Shown piece by piece: positions 25,754 through 34,926 of a stretch of DNA of 64,000 bases. Position 1 is the stretch's first letter. Every line of letters starts with the position of its first letter. The position numbers and the translations under genes were made by a program. A model generated the notes under the pieces. It worked only from the letters and a program-made list of their open reading frames with translations, had not been told where the DNA came from and did not search any database. The stretch comes from Asanoa hainanensis (GTDB lineage Bacteria; Actinomycetota; Actinomycetes; Mycobacteriales; Micromonosporaceae). The stretch spans positions 186,001-250,000 of the forward strand of contig NZ_FZPH01000008.1 in assembly GCF_900188485.1 (NCBI RefSeq), written 5' to 3'.

Positions 25754-27057
25754 CGCGCCACTCCCAACGTGCCGGCGACCGTTTCGGCCATGGTGGCCCG
25801 GTAGGCGAAGCCCTGCGAACCGCGTGCCGCCTGCGGCCAGAGCGCCGGCAGCTTGTCGCCGTGTGCCGCGCCGACGACCCGCCAGCCGCTGCTGAGCAGG
25901 CCGAGCGCGGCCGCCTCGCGGGCGGCGTCGGCCTCGACGCGGGCCTCGGGGGCGAGGTTGAGCCAGGTCGACGTGTCGACCAGGACCGCGATGCAGGTCG
26001 CGTTGTTGCCGCGCAGGGCGGCCAGCAGCTCGGTCTCGCCGGGCTCCAGCCCGCCCAGCACGGCGATCACGAGACCGCCGTCGGAGCGGCGCCGGACCCG
26101 CTCGACCAGCAGCGAGACGTCACCGCGCGGCGACAGCTTGACCTCGGCCAGGTGGTCGAGGAGCGCTCCCTCGCCGCCGACCTCGGACGCGTCGACGTCG
26201 ACGTTGCCGTCGGTGACGAGCCGCAGCTTGTAGCCCGCCGCGCGCAGGTGGACGGCGATCGAGGCGGCGGCCGAGACCGCCCACTCGAAGCTGGACGTCG
26301 GTCCTTCGCCGCGGTGCCCGTGCTGCCGGGTGTCGAGCACCACGGTGGCCCGGCTCTCCCAGGGCTGTTCCTCGCGACGCACCATCAGCTCGCCGACCCG
26401 GGCGGTCGACTTCCAGTGGACCCGGCGCAGGTCGTCGCCCCGCCGGTACTCGCGGGTCGCGGCGTCGTCCTCGCCGTGCACCGCGACCGAGCGGGCCCGA
26501 CTGTCGCCCGTGCCGGCGAACTCGCCGACGAGGCGGACCGGCGGCAGGGGCACCACCTGCGGGATCACGGTGAGCCGGTCGACCGACGGGAACGACCGGG
26601 ACAGCTCACACAGCCCGAACGGGTCGGTCAGCCGGACCACCAGCGGCCCGACCTCGTATCGGCCGCGGACGTCGGCCCGCACCGTGTAGGCCACGGAGCT
26701 GGCCTGGTGCGCGCCGAGCCGTTCCAGCACGACCCGGGGCCGGCTGCCCAACGCGTACGGCAGCCGGTCCTCCAGCAGCAGCGTGCCGGTGGGCAGCCGG
26801 GACAGGTTCTGCAGCCGCAGGATCACCCGGGAGCTGGCGCCGACCTGCACGCGGTGCGGCTCCAGCGACCGGCTGCAGGCCAGCTTGTAGCGGCTGCGGC
26901 CGACGTAGGCCGCCGCGAGCAGCGGCAGGATCGCCAGCAGGACGGCCACCCGGAGCAGGTCCTTCTCACCGAGGATCAGCGCCGAGAGGGCGGCCGCGCC
27001 GCCGGCGGCGAGGAACGAGCGACCGCGCGTGGTCAGCCCGCGCAGCGCTTCGCGCAC
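25750..27057 (-). CDS. DUF58 domain protein of the MoxR-DUF58-TgpA module
   Basis: The 435-residue protein has two N-terminal hydrophobic segments (about 15-55), a beta-rich middle (about 60-190) and the DUF58 signature REYRRGDDLRRVHWKSTA with MVRREEQ at about 210-235. The C-terminal half is a vWA-like fold beginning ATVVLDT, with a partial MIDAS-type region. The GTG start is one base after the moxR stop. DUF58 proteins accompany MoxR ATPases; partner recognition through the vWA-like part is the usual inference. Confidence 0.9.
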   Translation of the reverse strand: MREALRGLTTRGRSFLAAGGAAALSALILGEKDLLRVAVLLAILPLLAAAYVGRSRYKLACSRSLEPHRVQVGASSRVILRLQNLSRLPTGTLLLEDRLPYALGSRPRVVLERLGAHQASSVAYTVRADVRGRYEVGPLVVRLTDPFGLCELSRSFPSVDRLTVIPQVVPLPPVRLVGEFAGTGDSRARSVAVHGEDDAATREYRRGDDLRRVHWKSTARVGELMVRREEQPWESRATVVLDTRQHGHRGEGPTSSFEWAVSAAASIAVHLRAAGYKLRLVTDGNVDVDASEVGGEGALLDHLAEVKLSPRGDVSLLVERVRRRSDGGLVIAVLGGLEPGETELLAALRGNNATCIAVLVDTSTWLNLAPEARVEADAAREAAALGLLSSGWRVVGAAHGDKLPALWPQAARGSQGFAYRATMAETVAGTLGVAR

Positions 27058-27058
27058 G

Positions 27059-28105
27059 TCACATCCTCCGGTAGTCGCCGCGTCCGTCGGTGGACTGTGG
27101 GCGCGTGTCGTATGGGGACTGGCTGCGGTGGTGGGGGAGCGGCAGCCGGTGCACGATGTCGGCGACGATCGCGTCGGTCGTGCGGCGGGCGAGCTGGGCG
27201 TCGGCGGTCGGGATGATCCGGTGCGCGAGCACCGGCACGGCCAGCGCCTGCAGGTCGTCGGGGAGGACGTAGTCGCGGCTCTCGAGGGCGGCGACGGCCC
27301 GGGCGGTGCGGATCAGGTGCAGGGCCGCGCGGGGCGACGAGCCGAGCCGCAGGTCCGGCGCCTCGCGGGTGGCAGTGACCAGGTCGACCGCGTACTGCTT
27401 GACCGCGTCGGCCACGTGCACGTCGCGCACCGTGGCGATCAGGCGGCGCACGGTGGCAGCGTCGGCGACGGGCCGCAGCGCCTGCAGCGGGTCGTGCGCG
27501 CCGTGTGCGTCGAGCATCGCGAGCTCGGCGGCCGGGTCGGGGTAACCCATCGCGATCCGGGCGGTGAACCGGTCGCGCTGCGCCTCGGGCAGCGGGTAGG
27601 TCCCTTCCATCTCGATCGGGTTCTGCGTCGCGATCACCATGAACGGCGTCTGCAGCTCGTACGTGGTGCCGTCGACGGTGACCTGGTGCTCTTCCATGCA
27701 CTCGAGCAGTGCCGACTGGGTCTTCGGCGAGGCCCGGTTGATCTCGTCGCCGACCACCAGGTTGGCGAAGACCGCGCCCGGCTTGAACTCGAAGTCGTGG
27801 TTCTCCTGGTTGTAGACGCTGACCCCCGTGACGTCGCTGGGCAGCAGGTCCGGGGTGAACTGGATGCGTCGCACGGAACAGTCGATCGACCGGGCCAGCG
27901 CCTTGGCCAGCTTGGTCTTGCCGACGCCGGGGACGTCTTCGATCAGCAGGTGGCCCTCGGCCAGGAGGACGGCCAGTGCTAGCCGCACCGTCGCCGTCTT
28001 GCCTTCGATGACCTGCTCGATGTTGGTCACGATGGCATCGCTGGCAGCTCGGAACTCGGGACCGGGCAGTGGTGCGCCCAGATCGTCCCAGGTCTGCTGT
28101 GTCAC
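27059..28105 (-). CDS. MoxR-family AAA+ ATPase
   Basis: The 348-residue AAA+ ATPase has Walker A IEDVPGVGKTKLAKALA (about 55-71), Walker B NLVVGDEINRA, sensor 1 VIATQNPIEMEGTYPLPEAQ and the arginine-finger region RFTARI. The C-terminal lid domain matches AAA_lid_2. GTG 28105 follows GAGGAGG; an upstream in-frame extension is atypical. First gene of the MoxR-DUF58-TgpA operon. MoxR proteins act as chaperone-like remodellers for vWA-domain partners. Confidence 0.92.
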   Translation of the reverse strand: MTQQTWDDLGAPLPGPEFRAASDAIVTNIEQVIEGKTATVRLALAVLLAEGHLLIEDVPGVGKTKLAKALARSIDCSVRRIQFTPDLLPSDVTGVSVYNQENHDFEFKPGAVFANLVVGDEINRASPKTQSALLECMEEHQVTVDGTTYELQTPFMVIATQNPIEMEGTYPLPEAQRDRFTARIAMGYPDPAAELAMLDAHGAHDPLQALRPVADAATVRRLIATVRDVHVADAVKQYAVDLVTATREAPDLRLGSSPRAALHLIRTARAVAALESRDYVLPDDLQALAVPVLAHRIIPTADAQLARRTTDAIVADIVHRLPLPHHRSQSPYDTRPQSTDGRGDYRRM

Positions 28106-28403
28106 GGGCCTCCTCCTCGGGGGTGTCGCGGCTACATACACAAGAGCGTTCGGGCCCGTGGTTTGGTTCACCAGGTGCGGGCAGAAATCGGCAGGCCGCC
28201 GCAACACCGCCGGCCCCACCCGTCCCATCAGGCTATCTGGATTTTTCGGCGGCGCCGACCCGGCCGCCCCCGCTGTCCAGGATGGGGGGTTTGACCGCGC
28301 GAGAGGGCCTTGGTCGGATAATCGGAAACAACGACAAACCACGCGATGAAATGGCGGATCGATACCTTTCACAAACGATCATCGACCACTATCGTGATTC
28401 GCC
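28106..28403. other. divergent intergenic region between moxR and the APC permease gene
   Basis: A 298-bp region that should hold a minus-strand promoter for moxR, which I cannot place, and the clear plus-strand promoter at 28367-28395. No small gene or RNA element is apparent. Confidence 0.5.
28367..28395 (+). promoter_or_regulatory. promoter of the APC permease-amidase operon
   Basis: TTTCAC at 28367, a 17-nt spacer and TATCGT at 28390-28395 form a reasonable housekeeping promoter. ATG 28404 lies 8 nt after the -10, so the message is probably leaderless. Confidence 0.6.
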
Positions 28404-29867
28404 ATGGCTTCCCCTCAGGCGGGCGTGAGTCCGCAACCGGCAGAGGGATCCGCATCCCTCGAGAACTTCGGTTACCGCCAGGAGCTTCGGCGTGAGCTCC
28501 GGTTCATCGACATGCTGGCGTATGGCCTCGTGTTCATGGTGCCGATCGCACCCTTCGCGATCTTCGGTGCCGTCTTCCAGGTCTCGGGCGGCATGGTCGC
28601 CCTCACCTACCTGGTCGCGCTCGTGGCGATGCTCTTCACGGCGAACTCGTACGCGCAGATGGTGAAGGCCTTCCCGATGGCCGGATCCGTCTACAACTAC
28701 GCGAGCCGTGGAATCGCGCCACCGGTGGGATTCGTCGCGGGTTGGGCGATTCTGCTCGACTACATCCTCGTACCCAGCCTTCTCTACGTTGTCGCGGCAT
28801 TCTCGATGAACGCGATCGTCACCGCGATTCCGACCGCGGTCTGGCTGGTCGCCTTCGTCGTCGTCAACACCGTCGTCAACTACCTCGGCATCAAAATCAC
28901 CGCGACCGTGACCCGCTGGTTCCTGATCGCCCAGCTCGTCGTGCTGGCCCTGGTGGTCGTCGTCTTCCTGATCGCGCTCGGCCAGGGCAAGGGCAACGGC
29001 CTGTCCGCCGGCACGGCGCTGTTCAACGGTGACCTGTTCGGCTGGTCGCTGATCTTCGCCGCGGTCGGCGTCGCGATGCTCTCCTTCCTGGGCTTCGACG
29101 GCATCTCGATGCTGGCGGAGGAGAACCGCGAGGAGGCCAGCAAGATCGGTCGCGCGATGGCCGGCGCGCTGATCGTCGCCGGCGTGCTGTTCGTCCTCCA
29201 GACCTGGCTCGGCTCGATGCTGGTGCCGAACCCGGACGGCCTGCTCAACGGCGGACCGGTGGCGGGCGACGAGTTCGCCGCGGCCGCCGAGACGGCCAGC
29301 GGGCACTGGATGTACGTGCTGACCTCGCTGGCCACCGCGCTGGCGTGGGGCATCGCGAACGCCATGGTCGCGCAGGGCGCCACCTCCCGGCTGCTCTTCG
29401 CGATGGCCCGGGACAAGCAGCTCCCGTCGTTCCTGGCCCGGGTCTCGCCGAAGCACGCGGTGCCGACCAACGCGGTGTTCCTGGTCGCCGGCCTGTCGCT
29501 GGTACTCGGCCTGACGCTCTGGTTCACCCGCGAGGCTGATGCGATCGCCGACCTCGGTCGCCTGGTCAACTTCGGCGCCCTGATCGCGTTCATCGTGCTG
29601 CACCTGACGGTCTTCTGGTGGTACGTGGTCCGCAACGGCAGCCGCGACTGGCTGCGGCACGCGGTCCTGCCCGCGGTCGGCCTGGCGATGCTCGTCTACG
29701 TCGTGGTCAACCAGAAGATCTTCGCCCAGCTGATCGGCGGGATCTGGGTCCTGCTCGGCATCGCCGTGGTCGCCTTCCTTGTCGCCACCAAGCGCACGCC
29801 GATGCTGTCGGGCATGTCGGAGGAGACCACGGTGGACCCCGACGACAACCTGACGCCCGCTCCCTAA
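28404..29867 (+). CDS. APC superfamily amino acid/amine permease
   Basis: The 487-residue polytopic transporter has about 12 predicted helices. Landmarks are LRFIDMLAYGLVFMVPIAPF (helix 1 substrate region), AFPMAGSVYNYASRG (the consensus G-S-x-Y of APC carriers) and GFDGISMLAEENREEA (helix 6 region). An acetamidase/formamidase follows after 36 nt, suggesting import of an amide, amine or amino acid whose amide product is then hydrolysed. The exact substrate is not determinable. Confidence 0.88.
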   Translation: MASPQAGVSPQPAEGSASLENFGYRQELRRELRFIDMLAYGLVFMVPIAPFAIFGAVFQVSGGMVALTYLVALVAMLFTANSYAQMVKAFPMAGSVYNYASRGIAPPVGFVAGWAILLDYILVPSLLYVVAAFSMNAIVTAIPTAVWLVAFVVVNTVVNYLGIKITATVTRWFLIAQLVVLALVVVVFLIALGQGKGNGLSAGTALFNGDLFGWSLIFAAVGVAMLSFLGFDGISMLAEENREEASKIGRAMAGALIVAGVLFVLQTWLGSMLVPNPDGLLNGGPVAGDEFAAAAETASGHWMYVLTSLATALAWGIANAMVAQGATSRLLFAMARDKQLPSFLARVSPKHAVPTNAVFLVAGLSLVLGLTLWFTREADAIADLGRLVNFGALIAFIVLHLTVFWWYVVRNGSRDWLRHAVLPAVGLAMLVYVVVNQKIFAQLIGGIWVLLGIAVVAFLVATKRTPMLSGMSEETTVDPDDNLTPAP

Positions 29868-29903
29868 GATCACCAGCACTGCACGCACACGGAAGGCGGA
29901 AGC

Positions 29904-30908
29904 GTGACCGACGTTCTCCGCTACCGGCCGACGGCCGCCGAACTGAGCTACACGTTCGGCGGCCGTGAGCCGGTGGCCCGCATCAAGTCCGGGGACATCC
30001 TGGACACGTACACCGAGGACTGTTTCGGTGGTGTCGTCCGGGGCGTCGGCGACCTGCCCTCGCAGGTCTGCGAGTTCCCCTACCTCAACCCGGTCACCGG
30101 ACCGTTCTATGTGGAGAGTGCGGAGCCGGGCGACACGCTCGCGCTGCACTTCGTCTCGATCACCCCGGCCCGGGACTGGGCCGTCTCGTCGACGTTCCCG
30201 CACTTCGGGGCGCTTACGGCCACGCACACCACGGCGATGCTGCACGAGCCGCTGGAGGAGCGCGTCTGGGTCTACGAGATCGACAAGACCAACGGGCTGG
30301 TCCGCTACACGGCCCGCAACAGCGACTTCACCGTCGACCTGCCGTTGGACCCGATGCACGGCACGGTCGGGCTGGCGCCGGGCGCGTTCGAGGCCCGGAT
30401 GACCATCGTCCCGGACGTGCACGGCGGCAACATGGACACCCCGGAGCTCCGGGCCGGCAGCACCGTCTACTTCGGCGTCAATGTGCCGGGCGCGCTGTTC
30501 GCGCTCGGTGACGGGCACGCCCGCCAGGGCCAGGGCGAGGTCAGCGGTGTCGCGGTCGAGGCGGCCATGAACACCGTCGTCGCGGTCGAGCTGATCAAGG
30601 GCGTGGCCACGCCGACCCCGCGGCTGGAGACGGACGACCACCTGATGTCGGCGGGTTCGGCGCGGCCGCTGGAGGACGCGTTCCGGATGAGCCAGCACGA
30701 CCTGGTGACCTGGGTCGCCGACGCCGGCAAGCTGGACGTCCTCGACTCGTATCAACTGATCAGCCAGGCGGGCGAGGCACCCGTGGGCAATGTGTGTGAC
30801 GCCAACTACACGATGGTCGCCAAGGTGGCCAAGCGCTATCTTCCCTCCGTCGACATGTATCAGGGCGCCCACGCCCGACTGCGCGCCCTCGCCGACAGCT
30901 ACCGCTGA
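29904..30908 (+). CDS. acetamidase/formamidase family protein
   Basis: The 334-residue FmdA/AmdA-family hydrolase shows the family landmarks EDCFGGVVRGVGDLPSQVCE, SAEPGDTLALHFVSI, then VPDVHGGNMDTPELRAGSTV and GDGHARQGQGEVSGVAVE, which carries the metal-binding-type His and Asp residues. Members release ammonia from formamide, acetamide or larger acyl-amides. GTG 29904 has an upstream GGAAGGCGG. It lies in an operon with the APC permease, and a GPP34 gene follows after 28 nt. Nitrogen acquisition is the likely role. Confidence 0.88.
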   Translation: MTDVLRYRPTAAELSYTFGGREPVARIKSGDILDTYTEDCFGGVVRGVGDLPSQVCEFPYLNPVTGPFYVESAEPGDTLALHFVSITPARDWAVSSTFPHFGALTATHTTAMLHEPLEERVWVYEIDKTNGLVRYTARNSDFTVDLPLDPMHGTVGLAPGAFEARMTIVPDVHGGNMDTPELRAGSTVYFGVNVPGALFALGDGHARQGQGEVSGVAVEAAMNTVVAVELIKGVATPTPRLETDDHLMSAGSARPLEDAFRMSQHDLVTWVADAGKLDVLDSYQLISQAGEAPVGNVCDANYTMVAKVAKRYLPSVDMYQGAHARLRALADSYR

Positions 30909-30936
30909 ACGCCGTCGAGGGGGAGGGACGGATTCG

Positions 30937-31563
30937 GTGCGGCTGCGCGAAGAGCTGTTCGTGCTCGGCTTCGACAGTGGAGGCAAGCCGGCCGTCCACC
31001 CCGAGAGCCTCGACATCGGAGTCGCCGGTGCCCGGCTGGTCGAGCTCGTGCTCGCCGGCCGGGTGGGCGTCTCCGGCGGTCGGCTCGGCGTGATCGAGGC
31101 GGTGCCGACCGGCGACGCGCAGAACGACGCTCTGCTGGCGGCGATCGTCCGGGCGCCCAAGCCGCCGCCGCTGGCCGGCGCGCTCAGCCAGCTCCGCACC
31201 GGTGCGGGCGACGCCGTGCGGGCCGACCTGCTCGCCGAGGGCGTCCTCACCAAGGTCGCCCAGCGCCGGCTCGGCCTGGTGCCGGTGACCCGTTACCCGG
31301 TCGACGAGACGGTGGTCCGGTCGATCACGGTGCGGATGTGGTACGCGGCACACGGCCGCTCGCAGCCCGACGAGCCGACCGCCGCCCTGTGCGGCCTGGT
31401 GCACGCCGTGCTGCTGCACGACCACGTCTTCGTCGCGATGCCGCTGGCCGGGCTCGACCAGCGGCTGCGGGAGATCCGGGGCAAGCTGTCGGACCCGGTG
31501 CGGGAGATCGTCGATGCGGTCGGCCGGACGGTGGCGAGCGCGGCGTTCGCGATCTATCGCTGA
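30937..31563 (+). CDS. GPP34 (Golgi phosphoprotein 3-like) family protein
   Basis: The 208-residue helical protein matches the actinobacterial GPP34 family: [11 protein letters not shown] at the start, then [45 protein letters not shown] and [18 protein letters not shown]. The eukaryotic family binds phosphatidylinositol-4-phosphate; the bacterial function is not established. GTG 30937 has a strong ribosome site (GAGGGGGAGGG). The next promoter, for the leuS leader, begins within 10 nt of its stop, so leuS is separately controlled. Confidence 0.85.
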   Translation: MRLREELFVLGFDSGGKPAVHPESLDIGVAGARLVELVLAGRVGVSGGRLGVIEAVPTGDAQNDALLAAIVRAPKPPPLAGALSQLRTGAGDAVRADLLAEGVLTKVAQRRLGLVPVTRYPVDETVVRSITVRMWYAAHGRSQPDEPTAALCGLVHAVLLHDHVFVAMPLAGLDQRLREIRGKLSDPVREIVDAVGRTVASAAFAIYR

Positions 31564-31569
31564 CCGGGG

Positions 31570-31575
31570 TATCAT
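31570..31575 (+). promoter_or_regulatory. -10 box of the leuS leader transcript
   Basis: TATCAT, close to the ideal actinobacterial -10, ends 6 nt before the leader ATG at 31582, so the transcript should begin at that ATG. A weak -35 (TTCGCG at 31546-31551) would give an 18-nt spacer. Confidence 0.65.
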
Positions 31576-31581
31576 GCCCCC

Positions 31582-31620
31582 ATGGCCAGGGCCTTCCTGC
31601 TCCTTATCGAGCCGTGCTGA
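31582..31620 (+). CDS. leader peptide [12 protein letters not shown] upstream of leuS (candidate attenuator)
   Basis: A 12-codon frame ending in TGA contains three adjacent Leu codons, CTG CTC CTT; the last is rare in this genome. It begins at the predicted transcription start, so it would be translated as a leaderless ORF. A 7-bp hairpin (GCCGTGC 31611-31617 with GCACGGC 31637-31643) overlaps its last codons, and an intrinsic terminator follows 25 nt after its stop. The Leu-codon segment GCTCCTT can also pair with the terminator 3' arm GAGGGGC. The arrangement suggests that slow decoding of Leu codons controls readthrough into leuS. The detailed mechanism is not resolved. Confidence 0.65.
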   Translation: MARAFLLLIEPC

Positions 31621-31645
31621 CGCGCTGACGCGACCGGCACGGCTA

Positions 31646-31670
31646 CCCCTCCTGCGTGAGGGGCTTTTTT
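31646..31670 (+). terminator. attenuator-type intrinsic terminator before leuS
   Basis: CCCCTC and GAGGGG form a 6-bp stem with a 6-nt loop, followed by C and six T. It lies after the leader peptide and 77 nt before leuS, with no gene between, so it can only act on the leader transcript. Confidence 0.75.
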
Positions 31671-31747
31671 ATGCCCAGAATTTGGCCCCGTTCACCCCCG
31701 CGCGACGCGGTGCTGGCCCTGACGACGAAAATACCGAGGTGGCGAAC

Positions 31748-34609
31748 ATGAGCGAGGCAGCCGAGCGTCCCGACCAGGACGTCCCGCCGTTCCGGTACAC
31801 GGCGGCGCTGGCCGGCGACATCGAGCAGCGGTGGCAGGACTACTGGGAGGCGCGGGGCACGTTCCGGGCGCCGAACCCGGTCGGCGAGCTGGCCGACCCC
31901 GAGCACCCGCGGGCCGGCGCGCCCAAGATGTACGTGCACGACATGTTCCCGTACCCGTCCGGTGACGGCCTGCACGTCGGTCACCCGCTGGGCTACATCG
32001 GCACGGACGTCTACACCCGCTACAAGCGGATGACCGGCTTCAACGTGCTGCACCCGATGGGCTTCGACGCCTTCGGGCTGCCCGCCGAGCAGTACGCGGT
32101 GCAGACCGGCACCCACCCGCGGATCACCACCGAGCGCAACATGGTCCGGTTCTGGGCGCAGCTGCGCCGGCTGGGCATGGGCTACGACGAGCGCCGGAAG
32201 ATCGCGACCAGCGAGCCGGAGTTCTTCCGCTGGACCCAGTGGATCTTCCTGCAGATCTTCAACTCGTGGTACGACGCCGCGGCCGGTAAGGCCCGGCCCA
32301 TCGACGACCTGATCGCGGAGTACGCGTCGGGCACCCGGCCGGTCCCCGGCGACAAGGCCTGGGCCGACCTGTCGGGGGTGGAGCGGCGCGCGCTGCTGGA
32401 CGAGCACCGGCTGGCGTACGTCTCGGAGGCGCCGGTCAACTGGTGCCCGGGGCTGGGCACCGTGCTGGCCAACGAGGAGGTCACCCCCGACGGCCGCAGC
32501 GAGCGGGGCAACTATCCCGTCTTCAAGCGCCGGCTGAAGCAGTGGATGATGCGGATCACCGCGTACGCCGACCGGCTGGTCGACGACCTGGAGACGCTGG
32601 ACTGGCCCGAGCCGGTCAAGATGATGCAGCGCAACTGGATCGGCCGCTCGACCGGCGCCCACGTCGACTTCCCGTTCGAGACCGCGGCCGGCGCCTCGGG
32701 TGAGATCACGGTCTTCACGACGCGGCCGGACACCCTGTTCGGGGCGACCTACATGGTCGTCGCGCCGGAGCACCCGATCGTCGACACGCTGACCGCGGCG
32801 CACTGGCCCTCGGGCACCCACGCGCCGTGGACCGGCGGGCACGAGACGCCGGTGCAGGCCGTCGCGGAGTACCGGCGGGCCGCCGCCCGCAAGACCGAGG
32901 TCGAGCGGGCCGCCGAGGCGCGCGACAAGACCGGCGTCTTCACGGGCACCTACGCGGTCAACCCGGTCAACGGCGCACGGGTCCCGGTGTTCATCGCCGA
33001 CTACGTGCTGGCGGGCTACGGCACCGGCGCGATCATGGCGGTGCCCGGCCAGGACGAGCGCGACTGGGAGTTCGCGGAGGTCTTCGAGCTGCCGATCATC
33101 CGCACGGTGCGGCCGGCCGACGGCTTCGACGGCAAGGCGTACACCGGCGACGGCCCGGCCATCAACTCGGCCGCACCCGACCGCGGCCTGGTGCTGGACG
33201 GCCTGGGCGTCACCGAGGCCAAGGCGACGATGATCGCCTGGCTGGAGTCGCACGGCGCCGGCGTCGGCGCGACCACGTACCGGCTGCGCGACTGGCTGTT
33301 CAGCCGCCAGCGTTACTGGGGCGAGCCGTTCCCGATCGTGTACGACGAGACCGGGCTGCCGGTCGCCCTGCCCGACTCGATGCTGCCGGTCTCGCTGCCC
33401 GAGGTCGACGACTTCGCGCCGCGCACCTTCGACCCGGACGACGCGGCCAGCAACCCGGAGACGCCGCTGTCCCGGGCCCGCGAGTGGGTCGACGTCGAGC
33501 TGGACCTGGGCGACGGACCCAAGCGCTACGTCCGCGACACCAACACGATGCCCAACTGGGCCGGCTCGTGCTGGTACTCGCTGCGCTATCTGGACCCGCA
33601 CAACGACAAGCAGGCCGTCGATCCCGAGAACGAGGCCTACTGGATGGGCCCGCGGCACGAGGGCGACTGCGGCGGTGTCGACCTGTACGTCGGCGGTGTC
33701 GAGCATGCCGTCCTGCACCTGCTGTACGCCCGGTTCTGGCACAAGATCCTGTTCGACCTGGGTCACGTCTCGTCGTTCGAGCCGTACCGCCGCCTGTTCA
33801 ACCAGGGCTACATCCAGGCGTACGCGTTCCGCGACGAGCGCGGCATGGTCGTGCCGGCCGAAGAGGTCGAGGACCGCGACGGCCACTGGTTCCACGAGGG
33901 CGTCGAGGTGCGCCGCGAGTACGGCAAGATGGGCAAGTCGCTGAAGAACGTGGTCACGCCGGACGAGATGTGTGAGGCCTACGGCGCCGACACGTTCCGG
34001 GTCTACGAGATGGCGATGGGCCCGCTGGACGTCTCCCGCCCCTGGGAGACCCGCGCCGTGGTCGGTGCGCAACGATTCCTGCAGCGGGTCTGGCGCCTGG
34101 TCGTCGACGAGGAGAGCGGTGTCACCCGGATCAGCGACGAGCCGGCCGACGAGCCGACCCGGCGCGTGCTGCACCGGATCATCGACGGCGTCCGCGTCGA
34201 CCTGGACGACCTGCGCTTCAACACCGGCGTGGCCAAGCTGATCGAGCTGACCAACGCCCTGACCGCCCTGGGCGGCCCGGCCCCGCGCGAGGCCGTCGAG
34301 CCGCTGGTGCTGATGACCGCGCCCTTCGCCCCGCACGTGGCCGAAGAGCTGTGGCAGCGGCTGGGGCACACGGAGTCGCTGGCCTACAGCGACTTCCCGG
34401 TGGCCGACCCGGCGCTGCTGGTGGCCGAGGAGGTCACCTATCCGGTCCAGGTCAACGGCAAGGTCCGCGGGCGCGTGTCGGTGGCCGCCGACGCCGCCGA
34501 GGACGAGGTCAGGGTTGCGGCTCTGGCCGCGGTCGACGACGCACTGAGCGGCAAGGCGCCGAAGAAGGTCATCGTCATCAAGGGCCGAATGGTCAGCGTC
34601 GTCGTCTAA
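31748..34609 (+). CDS. leuS: leucyl-tRNA synthetase
   Basis: Charges tRNA-Leu. The 953 residues have the class I catalytic core: [18 protein letters not shown] with the HIGH-type motif HVGH at 76-79, and the KMSKS-type loop as KMGKS at about 727-731. The CP1 editing domain lies between them ([14 protein letters not shown], then [15 protein letters not shown], which contains the editing-site Asp). A C-terminal anticodon-binding domain follows, and the last residues are typical (KGRMVSVVV). ATG 31748 has the ribosome site GAGGTGG; the frame remains open upstream but crosses the leader and terminator. Regulation by the leader peptide is likely. Confidence 0.96.
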   Translation: MSEAAERPDQDVPPFRYTAALAGDIEQRWQDYWEARGTFRAPNPVGELADPEHPRAGAPKMYVHDMFPYPSGDGLHVGHPLGYIGTDVYTRYKRMTGFNVLHPMGFDAFGLPAEQYAVQTGTHPRITTERNMVRFWAQLRRLGMGYDERRKIATSEPEFFRWTQWIFLQIFNSWYDAAAGKARPIDDLIAEYASGTRPVPGDKAWADLSGVERRALLDEHRLAYVSEAPVNWCPGLGTVLANEEVTPDGRSERGNYPVFKRRLKQWMMRITAYADRLVDDLETLDWPEPVKMMQRNWIGRSTGAHVDFPFETAAGASGEITVFTTRPDTLFGATYMVVAPEHPIVDTLTAAHWPSGTHAPWTGGHETPVQAVAEYRRAAARKTEVERAAEARDKTGVFTGTYAVNPVNGARVPVFIADYVLAGYGTGAIMAVPGQDERDWEFAEVFELPIIRTVRPADGFDGKAYTGDGPAINSAAPDRGLVLDGLGVTEAKATMIAWLESHGAGVGATTYRLRDWLFSRQRYWGEPFPIVYDETGLPVALPDSMLPVSLPEVDDFAPRTFDPDDAASNPETPLSRAREWVDVELDLGDGPKRYVRDTNTMPNWAGSCWYSLRYLDPHNDKQAVDPENEAYWMGPRHEGDCGGVDLYVGGVEHAVLHLLYARFWHKILFDLGHVSSFEPYRRLFNQGYIQAYAFRDERGMVVPAEEVEDRDGHWFHEGVEVRREYGKMGKSLKNVVTPDEMCEAYGADTFRVYEMAMGPLDVSRPWETRAVVGAQRFLQRVWRLVVDEESGVTRISDEPADEPTRRVLHRIIDGVRVDLDDLRFNTGVAKLIELTNALTALGGPAPREAVEPLVLMTAPFAPHVAEELWQRLGHTESLAYSDFPVADPALLVAEEVTYPVQVNGKVRGRVSVAADAAEDEVRVAALAAVDDALSGKAPKKVIVIKGRMVSVVV

Positions 34610-34926
34610 GGCAAAGTCAAGATCTGAAGATTGATGTCCCGGGTCCGTCGGAGGCGCCACCGTCGCTCCCGCCGGACCCGGCCTTCGTCGTTGGTCGCGC
34701 AAACCCGTCCCGCGACCGGTTCCGATCCGCGTTGACGGGGGCGTTCGTGGTTGGTCGCTCGACCCCCGTCCCACGACCGGTCGCGTGCCTTGCTGTCGCG
34801 TTGTGGTTGGGCTGCGTGGTCGCTCGCCACATCGCGCGCTTCGGTGTTTGTGGTCAGCTGCTGCCGCTCGGCGACCCGGTCGCGTGCTGCTGGGCCGACC
34901 CCGTTGTGCGACGCGGCGGCTGGTGG
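34610..34926. other. gene-free convergent region with hairpins
   Basis: This lies between the leuS stop and the convergent VOC gene. CCGGGTCCG at 34639 pairs with CGGACCCGG at 34673-34681 (9 bp, 25-nt loop) and may terminate leuS. It also holds the two-copy repeat at 34684-34781. No gene is supported. Confidence 0.5.
34684..34781 (+). repeat. two imperfect direct repeats, each with a hairpin core
   Basis: Copies at 34684-34720 and 34744-34781 share TTCGTSGTTGGTCGC, then CCCGTCCC and CGACCGGT, with a 23-nt spacer. Within each copy GGTCG pairs with CGACC, so each can form a stem-loop. A partial third copy may follow near 34800. This looks like a small intergenic palindromic repeat family; other genomic copies would confirm it. 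Confidence 0.5.

Noticed and set aside
31621-31747. A T-box riboswitch before leuS
   Set aside because: No T-box antiterminator sequence (UGGnACCGCG-like) or specifier hairpin is seen, and the region is short; the leader peptide explains the terminator better.
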